Shown: in pieces, positions 51,145 to 60,332 of the stretch
How the letters are laid out: every line of letters starts with the position of its first letter
Position numbering within the stretch: the stretch's first letter is position 1
Origin: Nitrospirales bacterium
GTDB lineage: Bacteria > Nitrospirota > Nitrospiria > Nitrospirales > UBA8639
Assembly: GCA_031315915.1 (NCBI GenBank)
Contig: JALDRK010000022.1
Coordinates: 1 to 64,000, forward strand
Length of the DNA stretch: 64,000 nt
Direction of reading: 5' to 3'
The notes under the pieces: model-generated
What the model was told of the DNA's origin: nothing
Database searches by the model: none
What the model saw: only the letters and a program-made list of their open reading frames with translations
Translations under genes and position numbers: made by a program

Positions 51145-51906
51145 ATGTCTGTTTCTCAGGTCTCACAGTTAGTCAGCGTGGTGATGCCGGTTTTTAACGA
51201 AAAAGACACGATCGAACGAGTTGTGGATCGTGTGTTGAACGCCCCGATTCAAAAAGAACTGATCATCGTGGATGACGGATCAACGGACGGAACCAGAGCA
51301 TGGCTGCAAAAGCGATTCAGCGCGAACTCAGCGGAATCTTCACAGAGAAAAGTTGCCATGTTCGGGACCACCCGCCAGTCATCACAAGTAGGAGTTTTGT
51401 ATCAACCCAGAAATACGGGGAAAGGAGCGGCCTTGCGTCGAGGATTCAAGGAAGCAAAAGGAGATATTGTTTTGATCCAGGATGCAGATTTGGAATATGA
51501 CCCCCAAGACTATCAGCGGCTTCTGGAGCCTATTCTGAACAATCAGGCGGATGTGGTGTATGGCTCACGGTTTTTGGGCCAACCGTCTTCTGCCTGGCCG
51601 ATGTTCGCGTATCTGGGCAATAAAGTTGTGACCGGTCTGGTCAATGTTTTGACGGGCGTCACCCTGACCGACGTGTGGACGGGGTATAAAGTGTTGCATC
51701 GCAAGGTACTGGAGGGCATGCTCTTGCAGGAATCGGGTTTTGAATTGGAAATTGAACTCACTGCAAAGATCGCGCATGGCAAATGGCGGGTATGTGAGGT
51801 TCCGATTCGTTACGTTCCACGCACAAAGGCTGAAGGCAAAAAAATCCGGTGGTTGGATGGCATCAAGGCCCTTCAATGCAGCGTCAGATATCGAAAACCT
51901 GCTTAG
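51145..51906 (+). CDS. GT2 glycosyltransferase, dolichyl-phosphate-mannose synthase-like
   Basis: A 253-residue family 2 glycosyltransferase: VVMPVFNEKDTIERVVD, the nucleotide-binding ELIIVDDGSTDGTRAWL, the DxD-like IQDADLEYDPQDY, then VVYGSRFLG and CEVPIRYVPRTKAEGKKIRW. This set points to the DPM1/GtrB-like group that loads sugar onto a polyprenyl phosphate. Only one weak hydrophobic segment is present, so it probably works with a membrane partner. The polytopic membrane protein at 54.5-56.2 kb is one candidate user of a lipid-linked sugar. ATG position is taken at MSVSQVSQLVS. Confidence 0.93.
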   Translation: MSVSQVSQLVSVVMPVFNEKDTIERVVDRVLNAPIQKELIIVDDGSTDGTRAWLQKRFSANSAESSQRKVAMFGTTRQSSQVGVLYQPRNTGKGAALRRGFKEAKGDIVLIQDADLEYDPQDYQRLLEPILNNQADVVYGSRFLGQPSSAWPMFAYLGNKVVTGLVNVLTGVTLTDVWTGYKVLHRKVLEGMLLQESGFELEIELTAKIAHGKWRVCEVPIRYVPRTKAEGKKIRWLDGIKALQCSVRYRKPA

Positions 51907-52069
51907 CGCCTTTTTCGAGGGATGCCACCCTTTCTTTTATTCCTATAACCACAGTAGGTATTTCAATAATTCGCAGGCATTGGTACGAAGCCAAAACTTG
52001 GTGCTCTGAACAGGCCAGTCGCAGGTCGATGGTTAAACTTTCATGCTCTAGATTAGTCCATTGAAACAT

Positions 52070-52110
52070 AGAGCCCCCTGGAAGGTAATGGCCACCTTCC
52101 AGGGGGCTCT
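52070..52110. terminator. Strong 17-bp hairpin between convergent genes
   Basis: AGAGCCCCCTGGAAGGT and its exact complement flank a 7-base loop. It lies between the GT2 gene and the convergent companion-protein gene. There is no T-run on either side, but the stem is very stable and probably ends or protects both transcripts. Confidence 0.75.
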
Positions 52111-52139
52111 GTTGCAGATGAAAAAACTAAGGAGACAGG

Positions 52140-53018
52140 TTATTGAAGTGCCGGAGCTTCACCCTCGGTAGGCACTTCCATTTCCCCTATTTCTGCTTCC
52201 ATACCTTCTGGGCCCTCTCCGCCCTCTATGCCTCGAGGCCGAATCATTCCCGGCATCATGCCAGGCTTTATTTGAAGCTTGGGAAGAATCAGTTGGCCGG
52301 GGATTTTCCCGGGCATGGGACCTATTTCTTTGACTTCTTGAATGGTCGCTTTGAATTGTTGCAAGGGTTTTCCTTGGAAAGCTTGTCCCAATCCGTCCGG
52401 GATGAGTGGCCGGACACTATTATCCCTTTCAACAAGAAACCGGGTGCTGGGATTCAATAGAGTTTTTGTTGCCACCTGTCTTCCCTTCACTCTGACCTGG
52501 GGACCGTCACGGAGAAACATGACATAGTTTTCTCCGACTTTGTACTCCTGGTCGTCATGAATGTTAATCGTGTTTTCCATAAACGGCGTCGGTCTGGCGG
52601 GTGGGTCCGAGGCCCCCTGGGGTTTGGGGGGAGCTTCTTTCATATTCGGCATATCATGTCGGGATACCGGAAGCCCTGCGGTTCGGAAGATTTGAACTTG
52701 CTGGCCCGGTTGGCCTTTCATGGCCCCTTTGACATTCATACTCACGACTTCAATCGCAATCCGTTCCACATTGCCAGGCTCTCCCTCCGCGGGAATAACC
52801 AGATCGTCGGCCCGTTCAACGTTCGTGACTTGAGCTTCCACGATTTCTTTGGCTAAGCCTTTAGCCTCGGCGAGATTTCGTGGTTCAAACGCCCAGGCCG
52901 CCATCAACACTGGATCGGGCTTGTTAAACCAATATTGATATCCGACTTGTCCGGCAAAGGCCACGCACAGGACGGCAATGGTTCCTTGAAGAATCCGGTT
53001 GTAGGTCTTCGGGTTCAT
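52140..53018 (-). CDS. Secreted companion protein of metalloprotease locus 1
   Basis: The ATG of MNPKTYNRILQG follows AAAAGGAG at 7 bases and gives 292 residues. A signal or membrane segment lies at about 8-24. The body has AEAKGLAKEIVEAQVTNVER, a segment VVSMNVKGAMKGQPGQQVQI, then a VGENYVMFLRDGPQVRVKG motif. The tail is Pro-rich and ends with IRPRGIEGGEGPEGMEAEI. The pattern (hI-x-A-x-V-x-x-V ... K-G ... F-x-x-G) is shared by two other proteins at 56.9 and 59.4 kb. It is encoded right after a metalloprotease gene. Role as partner or inhibitor is unproven. Confidence 0.75.
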   Translation of the reverse strand: MNPKTYNRILQGTIAVLCVAFAGQVGYQYWFNKPDPVLMAAWAFEPRNLAEAKGLAKEIVEAQVTNVERADDLVIPAEGEPGNVERIAIEVVSMNVKGAMKGQPGQQVQIFRTAGLPVSRHDMPNMKEAPPKPQGASDPPARPTPFMENTINIHDDQEYKVGENYVMFLRDGPQVRVKGRQVATKTLLNPSTRFLVERDNSVRPLIPDGLGQAFQGKPLQQFKATIQEVKEIGPMPGKIPGQLILPKLQIKPGMMPGMIRPRGIEGGEGPEGMEAEIGEMEVPTEGEAPALQ

Positions 53019-53079
53019 GGAGAATCTCCTTTTCATATTTTTTCGATTTTACGATCATTAAGGAGTACCAAGGCGATGG

Positions 53080-53607
53080 TTAATACATGGCATTGATATC
53101 AGACCAGTTATGACTGTTCGTATAGTTACTACTTGGGCTGTAATATCCTTTCGCCATGCAGCCATTGGTATTGCTGTGATCCAACCCGAAGGTATGGCCG
53201 ACTTCTTGGCATTGTACGCCTTGAACGCTGGCACTCGAATAGTTGTAATAGGTATTAAACTGGGCATGGGCATGCTTGATTCTGCACCAACACCACTTAT
53301 GCCACCAATCAAAGCTATACTCTTTAATCGAGGCCAAGCCCGCCCATCCGGTATTGCCGGCATTCGCTCCGAACACGCTCACATCCGTGTGCGAGGACTT
53401 TAATGGCAGCGATAATTGGGTATGGTCATCCCAATCTTTGATGGCAGCTTTGGATTCGGCCTGTTTGCTCCCATACACATACATGTAAATGGTCTTTTTC
53501 TCCCAATGCCAATTGCCCCATTTGTGCGCATTACTGACCTGGACATTTAGGGCCAATAAGCCGAGAGCGACCAACGTTAGAAATCCTGACAGGATTTTTC
53601 CTCTCAT
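53080..53607 (-). CDS. Secreted matrixin-like metalloprotease with variant zinc motif
   Basis: The ATG of MRGKILSGFL follows GGGAGG at 8 bases and gives 175 residues. Signal peptide to about VSNAH, then a compact metzincin-like domain. The zinc motif reads CQEVGHTFGLDH; the usual first His of HExxHxxGxxH is Gln. The catalytic Glu, the second and third His and a downstream NGCMAKG Met-turn are present. Related proteins in other bacteria also carry CQEVGH, so this is probably a genuine family variant. An adjacent companion protein follows by 61 bases. Confidence 0.8.
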   Translation of the reverse strand: MRGKILSGFLTLVALGLLALNVQVSNAHKWGNWHWEKKTIYMYVYGSKQAESKAAIKDWDDHTQLSLPLKSSHTDVSVFGANAGNTGWAGLASIKEYSFDWWHKWCWCRIKHAHAQFNTYYNYSSASVQGVQCQEVGHTFGLDHSNTNGCMAKGYYSPSSNYTNSHNWSDINAMY

Positions 53608-53690
53608 GTGCAACCTCCCTGGTTAAATGAACGGTGAATCCAATCCAGGATGGATTGAGTGCCAAATATTCCGCACCGTGCAATACTTGG

Positions 53691-54218
53691 TCATGACTTG
53701 GGATCCGCCCCAGCAATTTGTTTTCCCATAGCCTGTTCTAACTGTCCAAGCAGGGTAGCGTCTGAACCGACATACAACACAAGAATTGTTCCCGATGAAA
53801 AAAAATGAGGTGGATTGACCCATTGGACGACGGTTTGTCCGATAGACCTTCCATCCGGAGCAATGGCGTGTTCTTGAGATTCCCGAGCCCGAGCATTCTC
53901 AAATTCAAAGACTTGAATGTCCTGGCCTGCTACACGAAGTGTTTGTCCGGATACCGAGAAAAATGGTTGAGAAATGGGCCCGGTGGGTTCCACCGACAAC
54001 CCTTGACTTCTCAGTGTGTCGACCAGACTTACATGATTCCGTACGGGTCCGCCGTGCGAAACCACGGAAGTGTCGGATCCGTTGCATCCGCCCAATACAA
54101 ACAGGAATGAAATGATTCCGCACATGCCGTACACCCATGCACGTCCCAATCGACCATGAAAACGGATAAAGCCGATTGGCGACTCGGTCTGTGGCGCCAA
54201 GAGAGGGCCTGTATGCAT
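53691..54218 (-). CDS. Hypothetical lipoprotein
   Basis: A 175-residue protein with a hydrophobic segment ending in LGGC at about residue 45, a lipobox preceded by a rather long basic N-terminus. The start may be later (ATG at MCGIISFLF). The mature part contains VDTLRSQGLSVEPTGPISQP, then VSGQTLRVAGQDIQVFEFEN and FFSSGTILVLYVGSDATLLG. No family was recognised. It is read in the same direction as the nearby protease gene but starts independently. Confidence 0.65.
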   Translation of the reverse strand: MHTGPLLAPQTESPIGFIRFHGRLGRAWVYGMCGIISFLFVLGGCNGSDTSVVSHGGPVRNHVSLVDTLRSQGLSVEPTGPISQPFFSVSGQTLRVAGQDIQVFEFENARARESQEHAIAPDGRSIGQTVVQWVNPPHFFSSGTILVLYVGSDATLLGQLEQAMGKQIAGADPKS

Positions 54219-54495
54219 AGTGACCCCGGTGTTGCGTATTCCTCGTGATGAAAGAATCGTGGATTAAAAAACTCCAGAAGTTGCCATTGTAGTGAACTTG
54301 ACAAAAAAAGCAATGAAAATGACGGTAAATTTTCTATAAGGTTCATCATGAACCTCGGATTCGTCACTTCATTTCACTTGTGGGTCGGATCCGCCAAACG
54401 AAAGGTTCAAAATATAAGGCATCAAAAACTTTGGGTAGTGAGTGTCGTCATTTGGATATACAGCGAGACAAAAAATATTGTGGTATCGCCTGGCC

Positions 54496-56217
54496 TTAGG
54501 ACCTATCAGACTGATTCGACTCTGAATGACAGGGTTCACTTGTTTGGGACGTCTCAATAATCACCACCTCCGTATCGCGGTAGACCACCTGAGACAATTC
54601 CCTGAACGATGCGATCTGATGCCGATGCTCTTCGTACCATGGGAGGTCGAAGATCAAGGTGTCAGCCCTCAATTCATTTCGTAGGAAACAGATCAAAAAG
54701 TGAGAAGGAAAATTTTTGGCCATGTCCATCTGAAACCGGTCATATCCTGGAGGGAAATATCCGGAGTAGCCATTGATAAGTGGTTTGCGGTGGATAGTTT
54801 GGGCCAGCATGCGTTCGGTTTCGATTTGATAATCCGAAACGTGCAGGCTGTTGGGAAAGGGAATATGAGCGAGGATGTGGCGGTCTTCCTGCTTTGTGAC
54901 CCAAGACACCCAGGGGTGAAAAGCCGACGTGGGGAACGAGAAGGGTTGTGGAAGTGAAACATTTTCGGCAAAGGCCAACAGCCCCAACAGGCAAACCGCG
55001 AATAAGTGGTTAGAAAAACGAGGAATACGACTTACGCCGGTCAGGCCATAAAGGCCGAGAACCATCAGGCAAATCTGAACCAGGATGGCGAATCGGAACG
55101 GACTGCGTAACTCATGAAATCCCGGAACCCAGTCACGAAAAAAGGCAAAGAGCGCTCCGCTATCCAGAGGGGAGTGCATTCCCAACGAGAGAAGCAAGGC
55201 ACATCCGGCTGTTCCGAGAAAGTACCAGATCCAGGCACGAGCCTCCCGTTGTTGTAATCCCACCACTGCACCCCATCCGGCTAGTATGATCACCATGAAT
55301 CCCGGAAACAGTCCCCCTGTATCTGAGTGCATGTCCTCCCTCGATGGGAAAGAAAGGGTGGCTGACAAGGGTTTTGAAACATAATCCGAGAGGTGGGCGG
55401 ATAAGTTGTTAATCAGACTTTCCGGACGGGTGAGAGCCAGGGTTTGGTGCACCTCCATCGGATACCAGGCATACCAGCCGGCAAGAAGGATCACGCTCAG
55501 TCCCACGCTTCCCAGTTTGAGAATGGCCATAGGCGCGAAGCCTCTTTGGGAAAGTGCCAGAAGTCCGGCCGGTAATGCAAAAAGGCCAAAGAGCAGCGTG
55601 AGCTGTTGGGAGGTGAGAAGCTGGACCAGGAGCCCGGTCCCGGTCCAGATGGCCATGTGCGTGGATCCGTCTCGTCCGAATCGAATGAATCCTTCCAATG
55701 CCCAGAGGATACCAAAGATTGGAATGAGAGGGAGGACTCCCAACAGTTTTTGAGTGATAGGAAGTCCGATCATGAGTATGCCCATCAAGAGGGCGGGGAT
55801 CAGAGGAATCTGTAAGGCCTGGCCCAGCCGATAGGCAAACACCCCGTTCAGAAACAGACAGCTCAGAATGGCGAAATTGTACGCTGCAAACGGTGAGTCA
55901 GACAGGTCCCAGACGGAAGCAACCAAAAGACCCGTCAATGGTTGCGGTTCGGAAAAAGTAAACGAGCCTTCGCTTGGGAAAAAAATAGGAGCCTGCCAAA
56001 AGTTTTCAAATCCCTGTGCTGCTCGATCCTGAACCCACCACAGTGTCCATGTATTAAAGAGCGGAACGGTCGCTTCCTGCTCAGTCCCGACGGGCAGAGC
56101 ATGATTCAGATGAAGAGCCAAGGGCCAGGTTACGACAACAACCGTGAGTATGAAGATCGATCCGATGACCAGGGCACGGACAATTATCTGGCCCGTTGGA
56201 AGGATAAAAGGAGTCAT
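54496..56217 (-). CDS. Polytopic membrane protein, glycosyltransferase-like
   Basis: A 573-residue protein with about 10-12 membrane helices and a C-terminal soluble part. An early extracytoplasmic motif HLNHALPVGTEQEATVPLFNTWTLWW and a FELRSPFRFAILVQICLMVL stretch resemble GT-C or YfhO-type membrane sugar transferases, which use lipid-linked sugar made by enzymes such as the nearby GT2. The resemblance is weak. No other features were resolved; a role in surface glycan or protein glycosylation is a guess from context. Confidence 0.65.
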   Translation of the reverse strand: MTPFILPTGQIIVRALVIGSIFILTVVVVTWPLALHLNHALPVGTEQEATVPLFNTWTLWWVQDRAAQGFENFWQAPIFFPSEGSFTFSEPQPLTGLLVASVWDLSDSPFAAYNFAILSCLFLNGVFAYRLGQALQIPLIPALLMGILMIGLPITQKLLGVLPLIPIFGILWALEGFIRFGRDGSTHMAIWTGTGLLVQLLTSQQLTLLFGLFALPAGLLALSQRGFAPMAILKLGSVGLSVILLAGWYAWYPMEVHQTLALTRPESLINNLSAHLSDYVSKPLSATLSFPSREDMHSDTGGLFPGFMVIILAGWGAVVGLQQREARAWIWYFLGTAGCALLLSLGMHSPLDSGALFAFFRDWVPGFHELRSPFRFAILVQICLMVLGLYGLTGVSRIPRFSNHLFAVCLLGLLAFAENVSLPQPFSFPTSAFHPWVSWVTKQEDRHILAHIPFPNSLHVSDYQIETERMLAQTIHRKPLINGYSGYFPPGYDRFQMDMAKNFPSHFLICFLRNELRADTLIFDLPWYEEHRHQIASFRELSQVVYRDTEVVIIETSQTSEPCHSESNQSDRS

Positions 56218-56932
56218 CGGTTATTCCCGGTTACCAGGATATGGCGACTAGGCCCCTTGATTCGAGACGTCATCATGTGTGGAAAACGTGGAAAATCAAA
56301 CCGCCACTTTAACGGGTTGAATACAGAAGAAGGAAGAAACATAGGCAATCACGTCGTTAAAAGTGTGGAGCTCCGCCATATTGGGCGTACAGCTTCCCAG
56401 GCCAGTCAAGGAGAGTCGGTCACTTGGGACATACCACCGTTGCCTTGCTGTGTGTGAATCCGGGAAGTATCCCATTGGATACTATCTGTATCTTTTAATT
56501 CATTTTTCTTTGTTCCATAAAGCTTCGAACCTTCCGTTTCGTGGAAATTTAACCGGGGTTCCCGTTGGCATGAATATTGATGTCCCGCCTTTCATTCGCT
56601 TTCCATGGAAGGGCAAAAATTTTTTTGAACCAAACCCACAGAAAAAACGACAAATGCAACATGAGCCCAATATCGCTTGTGCACACATATGGTTCATTCC
56701 CAGGCATTTTGCTCACGGGGAGATGATCTCTCATGGTTCTTCCCTTATTTATAAGTCTAGACGATCTCAATGGGTTTCAATCCCGCGGTCCTCCGAGTTT
56801 ATTCCCGCGAGCCATGAGTGAAGGATTTTTTTGCAGCTTGAGTGAGCAGGGTTGTTTCTGATTCACCTCTTCGAAACGGATCAGAACCCATAAGATTGTG
56901 GTTGTTTAATTTCTGGATGAAGGAGTATCAAC
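56218..56932. other. Intergenic region
   Basis: About 715 bases between the divergent membrane protein and the rightward companion gene. Several open frames of up to 150 codons exist but none has a ribosome site or a recognisable motif. The region at 56460-56660 is AT-rich. It should hold the promoters. Confidence 0.4.
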
Positions 56933-58069
56933 ATGACTGAAGAAATTTCTTACAAGAAAATGGCCGTCGGAACTCTGGGAATGGCGACGGCCTTGACCTG
57001 GTTGGGATTAGCCGGATTAAGCCTCACGGCTCAGGCCCATGAGGTGCCGGGAAAAAGCCTGAGAACCATGACCGAGGAGGCCGACCTGATATTTCAAGGC
57101 GTTGTTTCAAAGGTTGAATATGGCATGGCCCCTGGGACGGAATCGGAAGATGCGGAATTGCCTCAAACCTATGTGACTTTCCAAATGGAAGATGTGGAAA
57201 AGGGGCAATCGACTGAAGGCAAAGCAGTGACGCTTCGCTTTCTTGGGGGACCCGCCAAGGATGGCCGTATTCTCGTGGTGTCAAACGCCCCGTTGTTTGA
57301 TGAAGGCGAGCGGGTCATGCTCTTTGTAGAGAACAATGGAGAATCGGAATGTCCCCTGGTGGATTGCGACAAGGGACGTTTTCGTGTGATCAACAATCAA
57401 ATGTTTACGAATGATGGACATGAGGTGCGTCAAACCCCCCAGGGAAACATTTTCTTTGGAAAACAGCATCGTCTTCCGGAGGTCCTGAATAATAAAATTG
57501 GCAATTTGCCATTTAATTTCGAGCTGGACCCGGAGGAGGCGGAAGGAGAGGAAAAGGGCAAAACCCAATACAACAGAGGTGAGGGGTTACGAATACAAGG
57601 CGAACATTTGAATATCCAAAAGTTTAAAGGGCGGATCGCTCAGGAAAAAGTCAAAATCAGACCAGAAAAATTAGCGGCCTTGAAGCCCGTGCGCAGCCTC
57701 AAGCCCGGGCAGGCCTTACCTCTTCGTCCTCACACCCCGCAAGTTCCCAATGCACGGGTGGCTCCTGAACGACCGGATGCAGTGCCCATGAATGAGTTTG
57801 ATAAACAGGAAGCTGAATTTTTGATGAAAAATGCCATGAATCCCGTATTGAAAGAGGGGCCTCCAGGTGGGTTAAAGCCAAATCTTCAAATCAAACCAAA
57901 CCTGGGAATCCAAAAACCGCTTATCCCGAACCTGAACATGCAAAAGCCACTACGGGTCATACCACGGGGCATTGAGGGGGGAGGCGAAGAAGCAGAGATG
58001 CCCCTTGAAGGCAATATGTTGTTTGATGCGGAAGACATGCAGGAGCCCGGTGGAGAAGTGCAGCCATAA
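56933..58069 (+). CDS. Secreted companion protein of metalloprotease locus 2
   Basis: A 378-residue protein: signal peptide (GMATALTWLGLAGLSLTAQA), then a conserved domain EEADLIFQGVVSKVEYGMAP, YVTFQMEDVEKGQSTEGKAV, LRFLGGPAKDGRILVVS, RVMLFVENNGESECPLVD and GRFRVINNQMFTNDGHEV. The C-terminal half is Pro/Gln/Asn-rich and ends with RVIPRGIEGGGEEAEMPLEG, the same tail as the 52.1-53.0 kb protein. ATG follows AAGGAG at 7 bases. A metalloprotease gene follows. Possible chaperone, substrate or inhibitor. Confidence 0.8.
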   Translation: MTEEISYKKMAVGTLGMATALTWLGLAGLSLTAQAHEVPGKSLRTMTEEADLIFQGVVSKVEYGMAPGTESEDAELPQTYVTFQMEDVEKGQSTEGKAVTLRFLGGPAKDGRILVVSNAPLFDEGERVMLFVENNGESECPLVDCDKGRFRVINNQMFTNDGHEVRQTPQGNIFFGKQHRLPEVLNNKIGNLPFNFELDPEEAEGEEKGKTQYNRGEGLRIQGEHLNIQKFKGRIAQEKVKIRPEKLAALKPVRSLKPGQALPLRPHTPQVPNARVAPERPDAVPMNEFDKQEAEFLMKNAMNPVLKEGPPGGLKPNLQIKPNLGIQKPLIPNLNMQKPLRVIPRGIEGGGEEAEMPLEGNMLFDAEDMQEPGGEVQP

Positions 58070-58153
58070 TGTCGGCGGAGATTGACGATGGTACGTATAT
58101 GACCAACATCATAGTGCTCGAGATGATATAGACTCATACTAATGGAGGAAGCG

Positions 58154-59224
58154 ATGAAATCCAAAAATATTCTTTTGTTGTCCTTGCTGATGACGTTGAT
58201 GTACCCGGCTGTGGGATTTTCGTACGAGAAAATCAAATGTGCCGGCATTACTCAGAAATGGGGATCCAATTCGGTGCAGATGCGAGCCTCCGGGACAGGA
58301 TTCCCCTCCGGTGTTTGGCGGAATGCCTTGACCGAGTCTATCGACCTTTGGAACCAAAACCCCAGTAAGTTCAAATTCACGTTGAGCTATAACGAGCCGG
58401 GAGTGGGCAAAGGCAATTTCCAGAATGAAATCTGGTGGACCAGCAGTCTGAGCGCCCCGGCGGTGGCGTACTATTGGTATACCTGCCTGACGGGACATTT
58501 GGTGGAGGCTGACGTGGTGTTTAGAACGACGACCCCCTACCACTATACGCACAATAAAAAGACGCTCTCGGGTTATGGGGGAGGTTCACGCTCCTTTCAA
58601 ACCGTCGCCGTTCACGAATTGGGTCATGCCCTGGGGTTGAAACATGTATCCTATACCTATAATGCGATGGGATCGGATAGCACACATATGCACGCCAATG
58701 GGTCAACGGCGTATGCCTATCCGGGGGAAGATGCGAGTCATGGGGCGGTTGCGCTGTACGGTAATGATAACGCCACAAATGACGTGGCCATCGCACATTG
58801 GCGATGGACCGGATTCAGCGGAGAGTACAGCACCCATGCCCGTACGCGGGTGTTTAACTCGTCAGGGAGTCTGTTGCCCTCATTTACCGACGCAGGTGAA
58901 CCACGGTATCGAGTCAACAAAGGACAGCAGGTCCGGCTGGAAATGTCGTATGAGAATTTAGGATCCGGTTGCAAGAGCACGCCGGTGAAATATTATATTT
59001 CCACCAATGATTTGATCACGACATGGGATCGACACATTGGTACCGGTAATGTGTCGGTGTGCCGAAATACCGTATATACGACGAGCAATACCACTCTGAC
59101 GATTCCGAACGATTTAACCAGCGGGGCCAATTATCATTTGGGGGCAATCATTGACCCAGATAATGCTATCGCGGAAACCAATGAGGCCAATAATTCCTCC
59201 TATGTGGGGATTCGAATCAATTAG
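58154..59224 (+). CDS. Secreted matrixin-type metalloprotease with CARDB domain
   Basis: The ATG of MKSKNILLLSLL follows GGAGGAA at the right spacing and gives 356 residues; an ATG 12 bases upstream contains that ribosome site and is unlikely. After the signal peptide is an M10/matrixin-like domain with the full zinc motif HELGHALGLKH (about residues 154-164) and a Met-turn (NAMGSD). The C-terminal 110 residues are a CARDB fold: VNKGQQVRLEMSYENLGSGC and DPDNAIAETNEANNSSYVG. It lies between two companion genes that resemble each other. Confidence 0.93.
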   Translation: MKSKNILLLSLLMTLMYPAVGFSYEKIKCAGITQKWGSNSVQMRASGTGFPSGVWRNALTESIDLWNQNPSKFKFTLSYNEPGVGKGNFQNEIWWTSSLSAPAVAYYWYTCLTGHLVEADVVFRTTTPYHYTHNKKTLSGYGGGSRSFQTVAVHELGHALGLKHVSYTYNAMGSDSTHMHANGSTAYAYPGEDASHGAVALYGNDNATNDVAIAHWRWTGFSGEYSTHARTRVFNSSGSLLPSFTDAGEPRYRVNKGQQVRLEMSYENLGSGCKSTPVKYYISTNDLITTWDRHIGTGNVSVCRNTVYTTSNTTLTIPNDLTSGANYHLGAIIDPDNAIAETNEANNSSYVGIRIN

Positions 59225-59252
59225 TTTCCGGCCATCCGAATAGGGCTTGAAA

Positions 59253-59287
59253 AGAGAGAGGGTGGGCTAGGATCCTGCCCTCTCTCT
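59253..59287 (+). terminator. Hairpin after the matrixin gene
   Basis: AGAGAGAGGG pairs with CCCTCTCTCT across a loop that itself has the palindrome AGGATCCT. It directly follows the protease stop. There is no T-run; it may attenuate or protect the 3' end. Confidence 0.55.
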
Positions 59288-59395
59288 GGCGACAGATGTG
59301 CAAGAAAAGTAGACCGGCTTTCGCAAGTGGGGATACAATTTTTTCAAGATGAAGTACTCAATAACTCTGAAAAGCCAAAGGAAGGGATGTCGCTA

Positions 59396-60241
59396 ATGCA
59401 GCCTCAAGCCTGGCCGATGGTCACTAACCATAATATATGGAAACTTTTATTAATTATAGGTCTGATGAACTGTACGATGGAACTGGTGCAGCCGGGATGG
59501 AGCAATGGGGCCATGACCGAATTTGAACCAGGATCCGAAAAGGCATTGTCCCAACGAGTGATGGAAGCCGAGCTGATTTTTTCCGGAACAGTGGAAAAGC
59601 TGGAATATTCCCTTAGTCAGGGAACGGCTGACTCCCAAGGTGCGCTACCGTATACCTATGTCACCTATCGAATCAATCACATAATGAAGGGGCGCTCTAC
59701 AAACCGGGACCGTCTCACATTGCGATTTTTAGGCGGGCGGACACCGGATGGCCGGTATTTGGAGGCCTCGAATATGCCTCAATTTGAAGTGAATGATCGG
59801 GATCTGCTGTTTGTTGTGAATAATGGTGGAACCGATTGTCCCCTCGTCGGTTGCCAATCCGGCCGGTTCCGTGTCGTTAAAAAAGGCGTGTACGCAGATG
59901 ATGGCCGGCCGGTGGTCGGGATCAATAAAGGACACTTTCTATACGACAATCAGGTAAATAGTTCCTCTGCTCCCTTGACACTTGAACGAGTCAAAGAAGC
60001 TATCATGGAGGAAGTAGCCCGTCTGTACAGCCCGCAGGAACTTCAAGCGTTCAAACCGGTTCAGAGTGCCGAACCAGGAATGCCGGCAAGTCTGCCAACG
60101 CCACAGGATGAATCGCCCCCAAATGTCATGACCCCATCCAAAATGGGTACCGACGCAATCAAGGAGGAAGATCGATTGGAGTCTGAAGCGTTGAAACACA
60201 ATCAAGGCAACCCTGTTTTGAAGAAGAACCCTTCCCGGTAA
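59396..60241 (+). CDS. Secreted companion protein, second at metalloprotease locus 2
   Basis: A 281-residue protein starting at the ATG of MQPQAWPMVTN after AAGGAAGGG; an ATG three codons earlier is possible. Signal peptide, then the same domain as the 56.9 kb protein: EAELIFSGTVEKLEYSLSQG, YVTYRINHIMKGRSTNRDR, LTLRFLGGRTPDGRYLEAS, DLLFVVNNGGTDCPLVG and GRFRVVKKGVYADDGRPV. The C-terminal half is Pro-rich without the RGIEGG tail. Two related companions flank one protease. Confidence 0.8.
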   Translation: MQPQAWPMVTNHNIWKLLLIIGLMNCTMELVQPGWSNGAMTEFEPGSEKALSQRVMEAELIFSGTVEKLEYSLSQGTADSQGALPYTYVTYRINHIMKGRSTNRDRLTLRFLGGRTPDGRYLEASNMPQFEVNDRDLLFVVNNGGTDCPLVGCQSGRFRVVKKGVYADDGRPVVGINKGHFLYDNQVNSSSAPLTLERVKEAIMEEVARLYSPQELQAFKPVQSAEPGMPASLPTPQDESPPNVMTPSKMGTDAIKEEDRLESEALKHNQGNPVLKKNPSR

Positions 60242-60332
60242 AGCTCGAAAAGCTTTGATTAATCTCTACCCAAAGGCTGGAGCCGGGCCTTACCGCGACG
60301 TCTCATCATTTTAACTATAGGAAGTAAGATCG

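Noticed and set aside
56363-56821. 150-codon open frame between the membrane protein and companion gene
   Set aside because: No ribosome site, no motif and skewed composition (His/Phe/Ser-rich); probably chance.
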